Notes under the pieces: model-generated
Told to the model about the DNA's origin: nothing
The model's input: only the letters and a program-made list of their open reading frames with translations
Databases searched by the model: none
Made by a program: the position numbers and the translations under genes
DNA from: Streptomyces sp. MST-110588
Lineage (GTDB): Bacteria > Actinomycetota > Actinomycetes > Streptomycetales > Streptomycetaceae
NCBI RefSeq assembly: GCF_022695595.1
Contig: NZ_CP074380.1
Span: 1,054,001 to 1,118,000 of the forward strand
Direction: 5' to 3'
DNA: 64,000 nt
Shown here: piece after piece, positions 30,236-39,000 of the stretch
Layout of the letters: every line of letters begins with the position of its first letter
Position numbering within the stretch: position 1 is the stretch's first letter

Positions 30236-31510
30236 GTTCGCCGCACCGGGCGCCGCACCGGCCCCAGGCGTCTGCGTCGCCGAGCGCTCGCGATGGCGCC
30301 ACACGCTGTCGAGATCCCAGTAGTACGGCGATGTGCCGTCCACCGCGCCGAGACCGTCCAGCACCTCGTCGGCACGTGGATCGTCGCGCAGGGCCAGCCG
30401 TACCGCCGCCTGGACCCGTACGGCCTCGTCCCGGTCGCAAAGACACGCGGCGAGGGCGTCCGAAGCGGCGGTGGAGCCGGCGGGGGCCTGGCCGAGCACC
30501 CGGCAGGCGTGCCCGCGCACCTCGGCGGCCGGGTCCCTGGTGCACGCCGCGGCGGCGGCCAGCGCCTCGGGGTGTCCCCGTGAGACCTGCCCGTACAGAC
30601 CGGAGACCGCCCACCCCCGGACCTCGGCGTCCGCATGCCGGGCGAGCGCGGGCAGCGGCCGTGCGGCCCGGTCGTCGAAGGCGTCGGCCAGGGCGGCGGC
30701 CAGGGCCCGCATCACCCGTACGTCCTCCTCTTGTGCCGCCCAGGGCAGGAGGACGTCGACGAGCGGCCGGTCGAAGGTCTCGTCCTCACTGTCGTCGAGG
30801 ACGATGACCAGGTGGAGCAGGCGCGCGCCGAAGTACCGCGCCAACGGGTCCGGGCGCTCCCGTAGGGCGGCAGCCGCGTCCCATACGGCGGCCTCCGCAC
30901 GCTTTTGGAGGGTGGACAGGGCCGCCCACCACACCTCACGTTCGACGTCCGGCTCGGCCAGGGCGCGGGAGAGCAACTCCTCGAAGCCGACGGTGATCCC
31001 GTACCGGGGTTCCAGCTCGGTCAGGATGGCGGTGTGCCCGGTCCGTACCGTCAGGCCGCCGAGGGACAGCTCCTCGCACGTCGTGTCGGTGTCCGTGCTC
31101 AGGATCCGGCGGCCGGCCGGCCCCGGCGCTCCGCTTCTGCGGCGCAGTTCCGCCTCGGCGCCCGTCTCGTGCCAGTGCCGGGCCAGCGCCAGGGCGTCCC
31201 GCCCGTCGGCGTCGCGGAACCGCAGTGACGCCCCGCGGCTGATGAGCGCTTGCGCGATGCCGTACGCGCCGAGGCCGACCGCGCGCAGCAAGGGCGTACG
31301 GCCGTCCCCGGCGGGGCGGTCGAGCCGGACCCCCCAGGACAGCAGCGGATCGACGACCGACAGGTCGAAGGTGTCCACCGCCAGACACAGCAAGGGGGTG
31401 CCGTGCTCGTCGGTGGCCTCGGCGTCGGCGCCCGCCTCCAGCAGTGCCCCGACGGCCGCCGCGTCCCCGCTGCGTACGGCCGCTATCAGCGCCGTCGCCT
31501 TCTCGTCCAT
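30230..31510 (-). CDS. Ankyrin- and HEAT-repeat protein
   Basis: 426 residues. Residues 1-105 hold three ankyrin repeats: ATALIAAVRSGDAAAVGALL, HGTPLLCLAVDTFDLSVVDP, and DGRTPLLRAVGLGAYGIAQA. A linker follows, and from about residue 180 HEAT-like units (ARHADAEVRGWAVSGLYGQV, RDPAAEVRGHACRVLGQAPA, CDRDEAVRVQAAVRLALRDD) continue to residue 395. No enzyme motif is seen; a scaffold or binding role is inferred. ATG 31510 has GGGGGAG directly upstream. Same direction as the HEAT gene that follows, suggesting a pair that acts together. Confidence 0.85.
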   Translation of the reverse strand: MDEKATALIAAVRSGDAAAVGALLEAGADAEATDEHGTPLLCLAVDTFDLSVVDPLLSWGVRLDRPAGDGRTPLLRAVGLGAYGIAQALISRGASLRFRDADGRDALALARHWHETGAEAELRRRSGAPGPAGRRILSTDTDTTCEELSLGGLTVRTGHTAILTELEPRYGITVGFEELLSRALAEPDVEREVWWAALSTLQKRAEAAVWDAAAALRERPDPLARYFGARLLHLVIVLDDSEDETFDRPLVDVLLPWAAQEEDVRVMRALAAALADAFDDRAARPLPALARHADAEVRGWAVSGLYGQVSRGHPEALAAAAACTRDPAAEVRGHACRVLGQAPAGSTAASDALAACLCDRDEAVRVQAAVRLALRDDPRADEVLDGLGAVDGTSPYYWDLDSVWRHRERSATQTPGAGAAPGAANS

Positions 31511-31632
31511 CTCCCCCGACCCGCCTTCCCGTCGAGATCAAGATCTTAATGCGGGAGGGGGCGGCGACCGGGCGGCCCGGCCGGTACGTACGGGGGTCGG
31601 CCGCCCGCCGCCCGCCGTACACCGCCGCCGGG

Positions 31633-31680
31633 CGGCCCCTGAGGTGGATCGAGCGGCCCCTGAGGTGGATCGAGCGGTCC
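31633..31680. repeat. 21-bp direct repeat, two copies and a partial third
   Basis: CGGCCCCTGAGGTGGATCGA occurs twice with exact identity (31633-31653, 31654-31674) and a partial CGGTCCG follows. It lies in the spacer between the ankyrin gene and the convergent-side SDR gene. Confidence 0.85.
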
Positions 31681-31713
31681 GCCCCAGGCACATCGGGCGG
31701 GGACGGCGGCGCC

Positions 31714-32652
31714 TCAGACGCGGGTCGGGAAGGCGAAGCGTACGCCGGTCAGCCGTTCCGACACCTCCCACAGCCGGCGGCCGGTCTCCGGATCGGACGC
31801 CGAGGCGGCCGGCTCGACACGTGTCGGGCCGCCGCGCAGCTCGGCCGGGCCGTCGGGCCCGATGAACCAACCGCTCTCCACACCCGGGTCGGTGGCCGCG
31901 TACAGCTGCGGCAGCGCGCCGTCGGCCGGGGCCTGGGCGAACAGCGGGTTGCCGATGCGGCCGAAGACCACCCGCCACAGGCCGACCGGCGCACTGGTCT
32001 GCAAGTTGGTGGCGGTGTAGCCGGGGTGGGCGAGCACGCTGCGCACCGGGCTGCCGCTCTCGGCCAGCCGCCGGTGGAGTTCCTGTCCGAAGACGGCGTT
32101 GGCCAGCTTGGACTGGTTGTAGAAGGCCATGGGCGAGTAGCCCCGCTCGCCGGCGAGGTCGTCGAAGCGGATACGCGCCTTCCGGTGGTTGACCGAACTC
32201 ACCGTGACCACGCGGGGCTCGCGCCCGGCCGTGAGCAGGTCGAGCAGCAGCCCTGTGAGCGCGAAGTGGCCGAGGTGGTTGCAGGCGAACTGCAGCTCGT
32301 GGCCCTGCGCGCTCAGTGTGCGGGGCGGCGCCATGACTCCGGCGTTGTTGATGAGCACGTCCAGGCGCTGGTGATCGGCGTGCATCTGTTGGGCGAAGGC
32401 CCGTACGGAGTCCAGGTCGGCCAGGTCGAGACGGCGCACCTCAAGGCGGGCGTCCGGCTGCTCGGCGGTGATCCCGGCGACTGCCCGGCGGCCCTTCTCC
32501 TCGTCGCGTACCGCGAGGATCACCTGCCCGCCCCGGCGGGCGAGCGCCCGGGTGGTCGCCAGACCGAGGCCGCTGTTGGCCCCCGTGACGACGAACACCC
32601 GCTGGGTCTGGTCCGATATCTGCTCGGCGGTCCACCGCTTCTGTCGCGTCAT
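31714..32652 (-). CDS. Short-chain dehydrogenase/reductase, retinol-dehydrogenase-like
   Basis: 312 residues. Cofactor motif VVTGANSGLG (23-30), DLADLDSVRAF, NNAGVMAPP, the catalytic triad in VTVSSVNHRK and FYNQSKLAN (Tyr-x3-Lys), and HPGYTATNLQ. The longer C-terminus places it in the WWOX/retinol dehydrogenase-like group that uses NADP. On the minus strand TTGACA and CAGCAT, 17 nt apart, end about 7 nt before ATG 32652, so the mRNA may be leaderless. It diverges from a TetR gene that probably controls it. Substrate unknown. Confidence 0.88.
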   Translation of the reverse strand: MTRQKRWTAEQISDQTQRVFVVTGANSGLGLATTRALARRGGQVILAVRDEEKGRRAVAGITAEQPDARLEVRRLDLADLDSVRAFAQQMHADHQRLDVLINNAGVMAPPRTLSAQGHELQFACNHLGHFALTGLLLDLLTAGREPRVVTVSSVNHRKARIRFDDLAGERGYSPMAFYNQSKLANAVFGQELHRRLAESGSPVRSVLAHPGYTATNLQTSAPVGLWRVVFGRIGNPLFAQAPADGALPQLYAATDPGVESGWFIGPDGPAELRGGPTRVEPAASASDPETGRRLWEVSERLTGVRFAFPTRV

Positions 32653-32751
32653 GCGGCACATGCTGTCGCTCGTGGCACTCGGTGTCAATGCATGCCCTCG
32701 ATGCCGCGACGCGCCTTGGTGTCACTTTCGGCATGGCGTTACGATGGCCCG

Positions 32752-33384
32752 GTGAATTCCCGCCCCGAAGTCAGCCTGGCCCAGCGCAAACGTCAGCTCG
32801 TGTCGGATGAACTGACCGAGGCGGCGTTGCAGCTACTGGCGACAAAGGGGTTCGAGGCGGTCACGATCGACGAGATCGTCACCGCCGCCGGCGTGTCCAA
32901 GAGGACGTTCTTCCGGTACTTCGCGTCCAAGGAGGACGTGGTCGTCCAGTTCCTGGCCGGCATGGGCGCGGGGATGCGCGCGGAGCTGGCGGCCCGCCCC
33001 GCGGAGGAGCGGCCCTCGGTGGCGCTGCTGCACGCCGTACGGGTCTCCCTCGCCGCCTGCGCCGCCCATATCGACAGCTCCGACGGCTCCGACAGGGCAC
33101 TGCGAGTGGTCCGGCTGATTCTGCGGACGCCCGCTCTTTACGCGCGCTTCCTGGAGCGTCAGGCGCGGTGGCGCGACGATCTGACGGCGGAGCTGGCACG
33201 CCATCTGGGGCTCGACCCCGCCACCGATCTGTACCCGCGGCTGGCCGCCGGGATGGCGCTGACCGCCTTCGACACCGTGCTGCAACGGTGGAGCGGCAGC
33301 GACGGCACCGAGGACCCGGCCGCACTCCTGGACCGGGCGTTCGCCGTCATGGCCCCGGCACTGGACGCCGCCGGGCGGCGGTAG
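32752..33384 (+). CDS. TetR-family regulator, divergent to the SDR
   Basis: 210 residues. HTH at 19-65: ELTEAALQLLATKGFEAVTI then DEIVTAAGVSKRTFFRYFAS. The C-terminal part matches the MftR-like actinobacterial type (LRVVRLILRTPALYARFLERQARW). GTG 32752 lies 7 nt after a TACGAT -10 with TTGGTG 17 nt further up, suggesting leaderless translation. The 99-bp divergent region has GGTGTCA in both promoters (32679 and 32719), the likely operator. Ligand unknown. Confidence 0.88.
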   Translation: MNSRPEVSLAQRKRQLVSDELTEAALQLLATKGFEAVTIDEIVTAAGVSKRTFFRYFASKEDVVVQFLAGMGAGMRAELAARPAEERPSVALLHAVRVSLAACAAHIDSSDGSDRALRVVRLILRTPALYARFLERQARWRDDLTAELARHLGLDPATDLYPRLAAGMALTAFDTVLQRWSGSDGTEDPAALLDRAFAVMAPALDAAGRR

Positions 33385-33426
33385 CCCGCCGGCTGCCGGA
33401 CGGCTGCTGCCGGGCGATGCAGGAAG

Positions 33427-33456
33427 CCGTACGTACGGTACGCACCGTACGTACGG
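33427..33456. promoter_or_regulatory. Perfect 13-bp inverted repeat after tetR
   Basis: CCGTACGTACGGT / ACCGTACGTACGG with a 4-nt loop, 42 bp past the tetR stop. It may terminate tetR; the lack of GC-only bases and the alternating purine-pyrimidine core make an operator possible. Confidence 0.5.
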
Positions 33457-33508
33457 ACACCGCCCCCGGTGGAGCGCTTCCCAGGGCCCTTCGGCTTCGC
33501 GGGCCCGA

Positions 33509-33533
33509 GTGGGGCCCGGCGACCGGGCCCCAC
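33509..33533. terminator. Terminator hairpin before the DUF5997 gene
   Basis: Perfect 11-bp stem GTGGGGCCCGG / CCGGGCCCCAC with a CGA loop, between two convergent genes. Confidence 0.75.
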
Positions 33534-33583
33534 GTGGGTGGGCGACGTTCTTGACGTTCGTGTCGCCCTGAACGTTCTTCCCG

Positions 33584-33982
33584 CTAGTTGCGTTCTTCCC
33601 GCTCTTCCCGCTCCTCGCTCTTCTTCTTGATGCGCGCCGCTTCCTTGCGGACATCGGCCTGGGTGGCGCGTTCCTTCTGCAGCCACTCGGGAAGGTCCTG
33701 CTTCAGCGCGTCGATCTGCTCCGTGGTGAGGGCGTCGGTGATCCCGCCGCGGGCGAGGCCCGAAATGGAGACACCCAGCTTCGCCGCGACGACCGGACGG
33801 GGGTGCGGGCCGTTGCGCCGCAGTTCCCGCAGCCACTCGGGCGGGTCGGTCTGGAGCGCGTTCAGTTCGGCGCGCGAGACGACCCCCTCCTGGAATTCCG
33901 TGGGGGTGGCGGGGAGGTACACACCCAGCTTCTTCGCCGCGGTCGCGGGCTTCATCGTCTGGGTGTTCTGGTGCGACGTCAT
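33584..33982 (-). CDS. DUF5997 family protein
   Basis: 132 residues. The recognisable parts are MKPATAAKKLGVYLPATPTE, FQEGVVSRAELNALQTDPPE and WLRELRRNGPHPRPVVAAKL, then GLARGGITDALTTEQIDALK, a pattern of duplicated short HTH-like units. The tail is charged (ARIKKKSEEREEREERN). Function is not known; a DNA-binding or nucleoid role is inferred from the basic helices. Start ATG 33982 is used because family members begin TSHQNTQTMKPA; ATG 34003 with GGAGG upstream is an alternative. It is divergent to a LysR-effector-domain gene, an arrangement that recurs in Streptomyces as far as I know. Confidence 0.75.
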   Translation of the reverse strand: MTSHQNTQTMKPATAAKKLGVYLPATPTEFQEGVVSRAELNALQTDPPEWLRELRRNGPHPRPVVAAKLGVSISGLARGGITDALTTEQIDALKQDLPEWLQKERATQADVRKEAARIKKKSEEREEREERN

Positions 33983-34040
33983 GGTGTCAAGGGTATCGAG
34001 CATGTGCGCCGCCTCCGACCACGGCCGGTAACCTGGCGGG

Positions 34041-34901
34041 GTGACAGGCTCGGAAGTTTCCCCTTCGTTCCGGCTCGCGTATGTCCCGGGAGTGACACCC
34101 GCCAAATGGGTGCGGATCTGGAACGAGCGGCTGCCCGATGTCCCGCTGACCCTCGTCGCGGTGTCTGCCGCCGAGGCGTGCGGGGTGCTGCGGGACGGCG
34201 GTGCCGACGCGGGATTCGTACGGCTGCCGGTCGACCGTACGTACTTCAGCGCGATCCCGCTCTACACCGAGACGACGGTGGTCGTGATCCCCAAGGACCA
34301 CGTCGTGGCGGCGGTCGACGAGGTGTCCCTGGCGGACCTGGCCGACGACGTCGTCCTGCATCCCCTGGACGACACCCTGGACTGGGAACGGCTGCCGGGG
34401 CGACCCGCGATCGAGCGCCCGGCCACGACCGCGGACGCCGTCGAGCTGGTGGCGGCGGGGGTGGGGCTGCTCGTCGTCCCGCAGTCACTGGCCCGTCTGC
34501 ACCACCGCAAGGACCTGACGTACCGGCCGGTGACGGACGCCCCCGAGTCACGTGTGGCGCTGTCCTGGCCGGAAGAGGCGACCACCGATCTGGTGGAGGA
34601 CTTCATCGGCATCGTCCGCGGCCGGACCGTCAACAGCTCCCGGGGCCGTCCCCGGGACGCCGCGGAACCCAAGGGCAAGAACTCCTCCGCCGGTACGGAC
34701 CGGGCGCGGCACAAGCCCGCGTCCGGCAAGCCGGGCGGCGGGACGAGCGGCAGGGCGAGCGGCAGGACGGGCGGGGCAGCGGGTGGGACGGCAGGCGGAA
34801 GAACCGGCGGCAGGACGGGCGGGAAGTCGGCCGGCAAGAGTTCCCGGGCCGGTTCCGGCGGCAGCGCGCGGGGTGGCCGGCGCGGCAAACCCCGCCGGTG
34901 A
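34041..34901 (+). CDS. LysR-type substrate-binding domain protein lacking an HTH, with a basic tail
   Basis: 286 residues. Residues 10-195 follow the effector-binding fold of LysR regulators: FRLAYVPGVTPAKWVRIWNE, LTLVAVSAAEACGVLRDGGA, DAGFVRLPVD, TTVVVIPKDHVVAA and TADAVELVAAGVGLLVVPQS. The usual N-terminal winged helix is absent; the protein starts directly at the sensor. Residues 200-286 are a Gly/Arg/Lys/Ser tail (GRASGRTGGAAGGTAGGRTG) that could bind nucleic acid. GTG 34041 has TAACCT about 7 nt upstream, consistent with a leaderless mRNA. Role unknown; it may cooperate with the DUF5997 protein encoded divergently. Confidence 0.8.
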   Translation: MTGSEVSPSFRLAYVPGVTPAKWVRIWNERLPDVPLTLVAVSAAEACGVLRDGGADAGFVRLPVDRTYFSAIPLYTETTVVVIPKDHVVAAVDEVSLADLADDVVLHPLDDTLDWERLPGRPAIERPATTADAVELVAAGVGLLVVPQSLARLHHRKDLTYRPVTDAPESRVALSWPEEATTDLVEDFIGIVRGRTVNSSRGRPRDAAEPKGKNSSAGTDRARHKPASGKPGGGTSGRASGRTGGAAGGTAGGRTGGRTGGKSAGKSSRAGSGGSARGGRRGKPRR

Positions 34902-35017
34902 CACGGAGGTCGCGGGGCGTCCAGGACTCGTACGGGATCGTGGTCGGCTCCCGTATCTCCTGGCGGGTGTGAGCGGGCACCACGGCGTTGTCAGACCCTG
35001 CTGGCACGATCGGTGCC

Positions 35018-35584
35018 ATGACGAGCACCGAGCGAACGACGACTGAGCGGCCGACCACCGAACGACCGATGACGGAACGGCCGATGCCGCCCCTGAACGC
35101 CGAGGAGCGCACGAGCCTGGAGAGCTGGCTGGACTTCTACCGGGCGACCTTGGCCATGAAGTGCGAGGGGCTTACCGAGGAACAGGTGCGCGACGCTTCC
35201 GTGCCTCCCTCGCCGCTGACGCTGCAAGGACTCGTACAGCACATGGCCAAGGTCGAGCGGAACTGGTTCCGCCGCGTGCTGACGGGCGAGGACGTGCCGC
35301 CCGTCCATCCCGCGCAGGACGGCGCGGACGGCCCGGACGGTCACGACGGCGGGTTCGACCTCATGGACGGCGTCTCGTTCGCGACGGCGCGGGCCGCCTG
35401 GCAGGACGAGATCGCCCGGGCCCGCGCCAACTGTGCCGGCCGATCGCTGGAGGACACCGCCCCGTTCATGGGCGGTGAGGTGAGCTTGCGGTGGATATAC
35501 ACCCATATGATCGCCGAATACGCCCGGCACAACGGACACGCGGACCTCATTCGCGAACGCATAGACGGCAGCACCGGCGTCTGA
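35018..35584 (+). CDS. DinB-like/DUF664 family protein
   Basis: 188 residues. N-terminal repeat [20 protein letters not shown], then a DinB-like four-helix domain: [40 protein letters not shown] (a metal-binding His in LVQHM) and [20 protein letters not shown] (two more His). This three-His set is typical of mycothiol-dependent DinB-type proteins in actinobacteria. Enzymatic role unproven. ATG 35018 with CACGAT close upstream. Confidence 0.87.
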   Translation: MTSTERTTTERPTTERPMTERPMPPLNAEERTSLESWLDFYRATLAMKCEGLTEEQVRDASVPPSPLTLQGLVQHMAKVERNWFRRVLTGEDVPPVHPAQDGADGPDGHDGGFDLMDGVSFATARAAWQDEIARARANCAGRSLEDTAPFMGGEVSLRWIYTHMIAEYARHNGHADLIRERIDGSTGV

Positions 35585-35740
35585 CCCGGCCTGGTGAGAA
35601 CTGGAGAAGGTGTCTGTGCGTGCGGGGCCGATCAGGGCACCTGAAGTGCTGTGCAGCGGTGCGGTACGCGGACCGGGTGGGCCGCCGCGCCGTCGGCGCG
35701 TTCACGGCGGGCCCACGTGGACGTCGTACGGCCGGGCTGT

Positions 35741-36499
35741 TCAGTGCGCGGTGAGCCCGCCGTCGACCACCAGCTCCGCGCCGGTGACGAACGAGGAGTC
35801 GTCGCAGGCCAGGAAGAGGATCGCGGGAGCGACCTCATCGGCACGGCCGGCTCGGCGCATGGGGGTGCGCTGGATGTCCGGCTGCTGGTCGCCCTGGTCG
35901 TCCAGGAGGTCCTGGATCATCGGCGTGGCTATCACGCCGGGATGCACCGAGTTGATCCGTACTCCCTGTCGGGCGTACTCGACCGCGGCGGTCTTGCTCA
36001 ACAGGCGCACGGCCCCCTTGGACGCCTGGTAGGCCGCGGCTGCCCCGCTTCCCACCAGGCCGAGTACGGACGACGTATTGATCACCGACGCGTTGCCGCT
36101 CGCACGCAGGAGCGGCATCGCCGCCTTCATGCCGAGCCATGTGCCTTTCTGGTTCACGTCGATGACCCGGTTCCACTCCTCTTCCCGCGTGTCCTCGATA
36201 CCTGGCCAGTCCAGGATGCCGGCGAGGTTCACCAGCACGTCCAGCCGTGCGAACCGGTCGCGTACGAGGGTGATCACTTCGTCCCACTCCCGCGCGGAGG
36301 AGACATCGAGGCGGGCGGCGACGACCTCCGCACCGCGTGCCTCGATCCTGTGCGACAGCTCCCGCAGGGGACCTTCGGCGACATCGGTGATCACCAGCCG
36401 GGCGCCTTCGCCGGCGAAGAGCTCGGCGGTCGCTGCGCCGAGGCCGCCGACCGCGCCGGTGATCAACGCGACCCTGCCGTCAAGCCGTTGTCCTGTCAT
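35741..36499 (-). CDS. Classical SDR-family oxidoreductase
   Basis: 252 residues, the classical SDR length. TGAVGGLG (14-21), LDVSSAREWDEV, VNLAGILDWPG, catalytic Ser in NTSSVLGLVG and YQASKGA (Tyr, Lys), then HPGVIATPM and the C-terminal SSFVTGAELVVDGGLTAH. NAD(P)-dependent oxidation or reduction of an alcohol/ketone, steroid- or acyl-ACP-like; the substrate cannot be told. It diverges from the XRE gene over 233 bp, and such pairs are commonly regulator and target. Confidence 0.92.
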   Translation of the reverse strand: MTGQRLDGRVALITGAVGGLGAATAELFAGEGARLVITDVAEGPLRELSHRIEARGAEVVAARLDVSSAREWDEVITLVRDRFARLDVLVNLAGILDWPGIEDTREEEWNRVIDVNQKGTWLGMKAAMPLLRASGNASVINTSSVLGLVGSGAAAAYQASKGAVRLLSKTAAVEYARQGVRINSVHPGVIATPMIQDLLDDQGDQQPDIQRTPMRRAGRADEVAPAILFLACDDSSFVTGAELVVDGGLTAH

Positions 36500-36732
36500 G
36501 GATGTGGTCCTTGATCCTCGTTGCTGTTGACTGACTGCTGCGCCGGGATTTCCTGGCCCGCCGACGGCGGAGTCACCTCCCGGTGCCGGTCACGGGGCCC
36601 GGCCTTCACCACGACTGCTTCTGCTCCCCGTTCCACCGAGTCTGGGCAGGTCACCGGCCATCAACCAGGACGCGTGCTGACTGGGCACGGCACACCCAGG
36701 CAGCACCCCGGGCCCTCACCTAGCCTGACGAC

Positions 36733-37581
36733 ATGGACGACAACCACCTGGGAGATTTCCTGCGCGCACGCCGCGCCGGCCTACGGCCGGAGGCCGTCGG
36801 CATGGCGAGTCACGGACCCCGCAGAGTCGCCGGACTGCGCCGCGAGGAGGTCGCCGTCCTGGCCGGGGTCAACGCCGACTACTACGCCCGCCTGGAACAG
36901 GGCCGCGAGCGCAACCCCTCACCCCAGGTGATTGACGCACTCAGCCGCGCACTGCACCTCGACACGGAGGACCGCGTGCACTTGTACCGGCTGGCCGGGG
37001 CCACGCCGAACGACCGGCCCTCCGCCCGTGCCACCGAGCAGGTGAGCCCGGCGCTGCGACAACTGATGGACGGCTACCCGAACACTCCGGCGTTCGTCAT
37101 GAACCGGACTTTGGACCTGCTCGCCACGAACGCCTTGGCCGATGCCCTCTACGCCCCGTTCGATCCGGCGGACAACTTGGCCCGTATGACCTTCCTCGAC
37201 TCCGCAGGTCGCATCTTCTACACGGACTGGGACCGGGCAGCACGGGCCGCCGTCGCCAACCTCCGCGAGGCAACCGGATTCGACCCGGACAACCCACGGC
37301 TGCGCGCACTCGTCCGCACCCTCACCGAGCACAACTCGGACTTCAACCGTCTCTGGAACGCCCACACCGTGCGCGGCAAGACCCGGGACGCCAAACACTT
37401 CCGCCACCCGGACGTCGGCCCCCTGACTCTCACCTACCAGGCTTTCGACGTACGCGACGCCCCCGGCCAGCAACTCGTCATCTACCACGCCGAACCAGGC
37501 AGCCCCAGCGCCCAGTCCCTCGATCTGCTCGGCTCCATCCACGCCACCCACCGCCGCCCCGCCTCCCGGGCCCACCGCTGA
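36733..37581 (+). CDS. XRE-family regulator with MmyB-like ligand-binding domain
   Basis: 282 residues. HTH_31/XRE domain at 7-80: LGDFLRARRAGLRPEAVGM, RRVAGLRREEVAVLAGVNAD, YYARLEQGRERNPSPQVIDA. The C-terminal MmyB-like PAS-type domain contains PAFVMNRTLDLLATNALADA and DNLARMTFLDSAGRIFYTDW. These proteins usually control a neighbouring short-chain dehydrogenase; the divergent SDR fits. ATG 36733 has no strong ribosome site; TAGCCTGACG lies 8 nt upstream, suggesting leaderless initiation. Confidence 0.92.
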   Translation: MDDNHLGDFLRARRAGLRPEAVGMASHGPRRVAGLRREEVAVLAGVNADYYARLEQGRERNPSPQVIDALSRALHLDTEDRVHLYRLAGATPNDRPSARATEQVSPALRQLMDGYPNTPAFVMNRTLDLLATNALADALYAPFDPADNLARMTFLDSAGRIFYTDWDRAARAAVANLREATGFDPDNPRLRALVRTLTEHNSDFNRLWNAHTVRGKTRDAKHFRHPDVGPLTLTYQAFDVRDAPGQQLVIYHAEPGSPSAQSLDLLGSIHATHRRPASRAHR

Positions 37582-37584
37582 TCA

Positions 37585-38040
37585 TCCGACGGAGCGGTGC
37601 ACGGCGTGGTCGAACTGGTCGGCGGCGCCCACCTGGTCACCGCACACGGCGTCCTGGCCGCGAACGGTGTGCTGGTCGCCGCGGGTCATATATCCGGCGA
37701 CGGCGAGCGGTTCCCCTACGGAGCCCTCTTCGGCAACGGCCATCGCCACAACCGGCAGATCACCACCTTCTACCTGCTGGACGATTCCGTAGGCCTGAGC
37801 GCCGACCTCACCTGGCTCTCCGCCCTCACCGCCCGCGGCGAGCTGGACCCACAAGTCGCCCTGCGCACCGACTGGACGCAGGTGGCGCGGGCAGCCGCCG
37901 AGCCGGCAGGCCGCCGCGTGCCGGGCAAGGCCGTCATCGACGTCCGCCGAGCGGACAGGACGACGTCCGCTGCCGATCCCGTGACGGTCCCGGTGACCAG
38001 GAAGGCCCTCAGAGACCCGGGGCAGGAGTGGGCTGCGTGA
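37585..38040 (+). pseudogene. Zinc-type alcohol dehydrogenase/quinone oxidoreductase, 3' fragment
   Basis: Reads VELVGGAHLVTAHGVLAANG then VLVAAGHISGDGERFPYGAL and ends near GKAVIDV, the usual end of the nucleotide-binding half of MDR enzymes. The N-terminal GroES-like half and the GxGxxG motif are missing, and the coding begins 15 nt after the XRE stop. A GTG at 37597 could start a 147-residue product, but without the cofactor loop it is unlikely to work. A remnant of a larger gene is the simplest reading. Confidence 0.65.
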
Positions 38041-38061
38041 CATCCGCCCGGAAACGCAGGA

Positions 38062-38265
38062 TCACCTCAGCGACACGGCCGGTTGCCGCGGATACGTGCC
38101 TCCGCCGCCGCACCCGGCTATCGGGTGCGGCGGCGCACCGTTGGGGAGCCGCAGGGTCTCCGACGGGTCGCGCTCGCCGATGGTGAACTCGCCGGGCCAC
38201 GCCGGCAGGTCGACGTGCTCGGCGTCCTGCGCCAACCGCCGCGGGAGATCACTTGATCCGGTCAT
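38062..38265 (-). CDS. Small hypothetical protein
   Basis: 67 residues: MTGSSDLPRRLAQDAEHVDL, then PAWPGEFTIGERDPSETLRL and PNGAPPHPIAGCGGGGTYP. Not recognised. Codon pattern is consistent with a coding gene in this genome, and the ATG 38265 follows an AT-rich ACGTAACA. No membrane segment, no motif. It may be a degraded gene because its C-terminus (GGGGTYPRQPAVSLR) is low complexity. Confidence 0.4.
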   Translation of the reverse strand: MTGSSDLPRRLAQDAEHVDLPAWPGEFTIGERDPSETLRLPNGAPPHPIAGCGGGGTYPRQPAVSLR

Positions 38266-38336
38266 GTACGGAACGTAACAGGGGCCACTGACAGTGGGGG
38301 CTCCCCGGCGGTCGGCCGTGGCCGAGCCCGCCTGGC

Positions 38337-38996
38337 TCAACGTTCCGATCGCGGTGTGACCAGCCCCGTTTCCCATGCCCAGGCCGCGATGCCGACGCGG
38401 TTGCGGACCTTCAGTTTCGCCTGGATGTTGGCGAGATGGGTCTTGGCGGTGCCCGGCGTGATGAAGAGTTCGGCGCCGATCTCGGCGTTGGTACGGCCAC
38501 GGGCAACGAGGCGGACGATGTCCTGTTCGCGGTCGGTGAGCGGGGCCGGGCCGGCGGCCGGCCCCGGTGGCTCCGACAGCCGCCCCAGCATCCGCACGGT
38601 GATCTGTGGGCTGATCAGCGCGTCACCGGCCATGGCCGCCCTGACACCCTCGATCAGCAGGGCCGGGCCGGAACGTTTCAGCAGGAAGCCGCAGGCACCG
38701 TTGCGCAGCGCCGTGTGGACGTACTCGTCCAGGTCGAAGGTGGTGACGACGACGACCCTGGTGGGCTGTGCGGCCTGCGGGCCCGCCAGGAGCCGGGTCA
38801 GTTCCAGGCCGTCCAGCCGCGGCATGCGGATGTCCGCCAGGACGACGTCCAGACGCAGGGTCCGGGCCAGGTCCAAAGCGGTGGCGCCGTCGGCCGCTTC
38901 GCCGACGACACTCATGTCCGGCTGCGAGTCGAGGATGAGCCGGAAGCCGCTGCGGACGTCGTCCTGGTCGTCGGCCAGCAGTATGCGTATGGTCAC
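38337..38996 (-). CDS. NarL/FixJ-type response regulator
   Basis: 219 residues. Receiver domain: ILLADDQDDVRSGFRLIL with Asp9/10, the phospho-acceptor Asp55 in VVLADIRMPRLDG, VVVVTTFDLDEYV and the Lys in GFLLKRSG. The C-terminal LuxR-type HTH is LTDREQDIVRLVARGRTNAE followed by FITPGTAKTHLANIQAKL. GTG 38996 starts 4 nt past the histidine kinase stop, so the two are cotranscribed. Targets unknown. Confidence 0.93.
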   Translation of the reverse strand: MTIRILLADDQDDVRSGFRLILDSQPDMSVVGEAADGATALDLARTLRLDVVLADIRMPRLDGLELTRLLAGPQAAQPTRVVVVTTFDLDEYVHTALRNGACGFLLKRSGPALLIEGVRAAMAGDALISPQITVRMLGRLSEPPGPAAGPAPLTDREQDIVRLVARGRTNAEIGAELFITPGTAKTHLANIQAKLKVRNRVGIAAWAWETGLVTPRSER

Positions 38997-39000
38997 CCTC

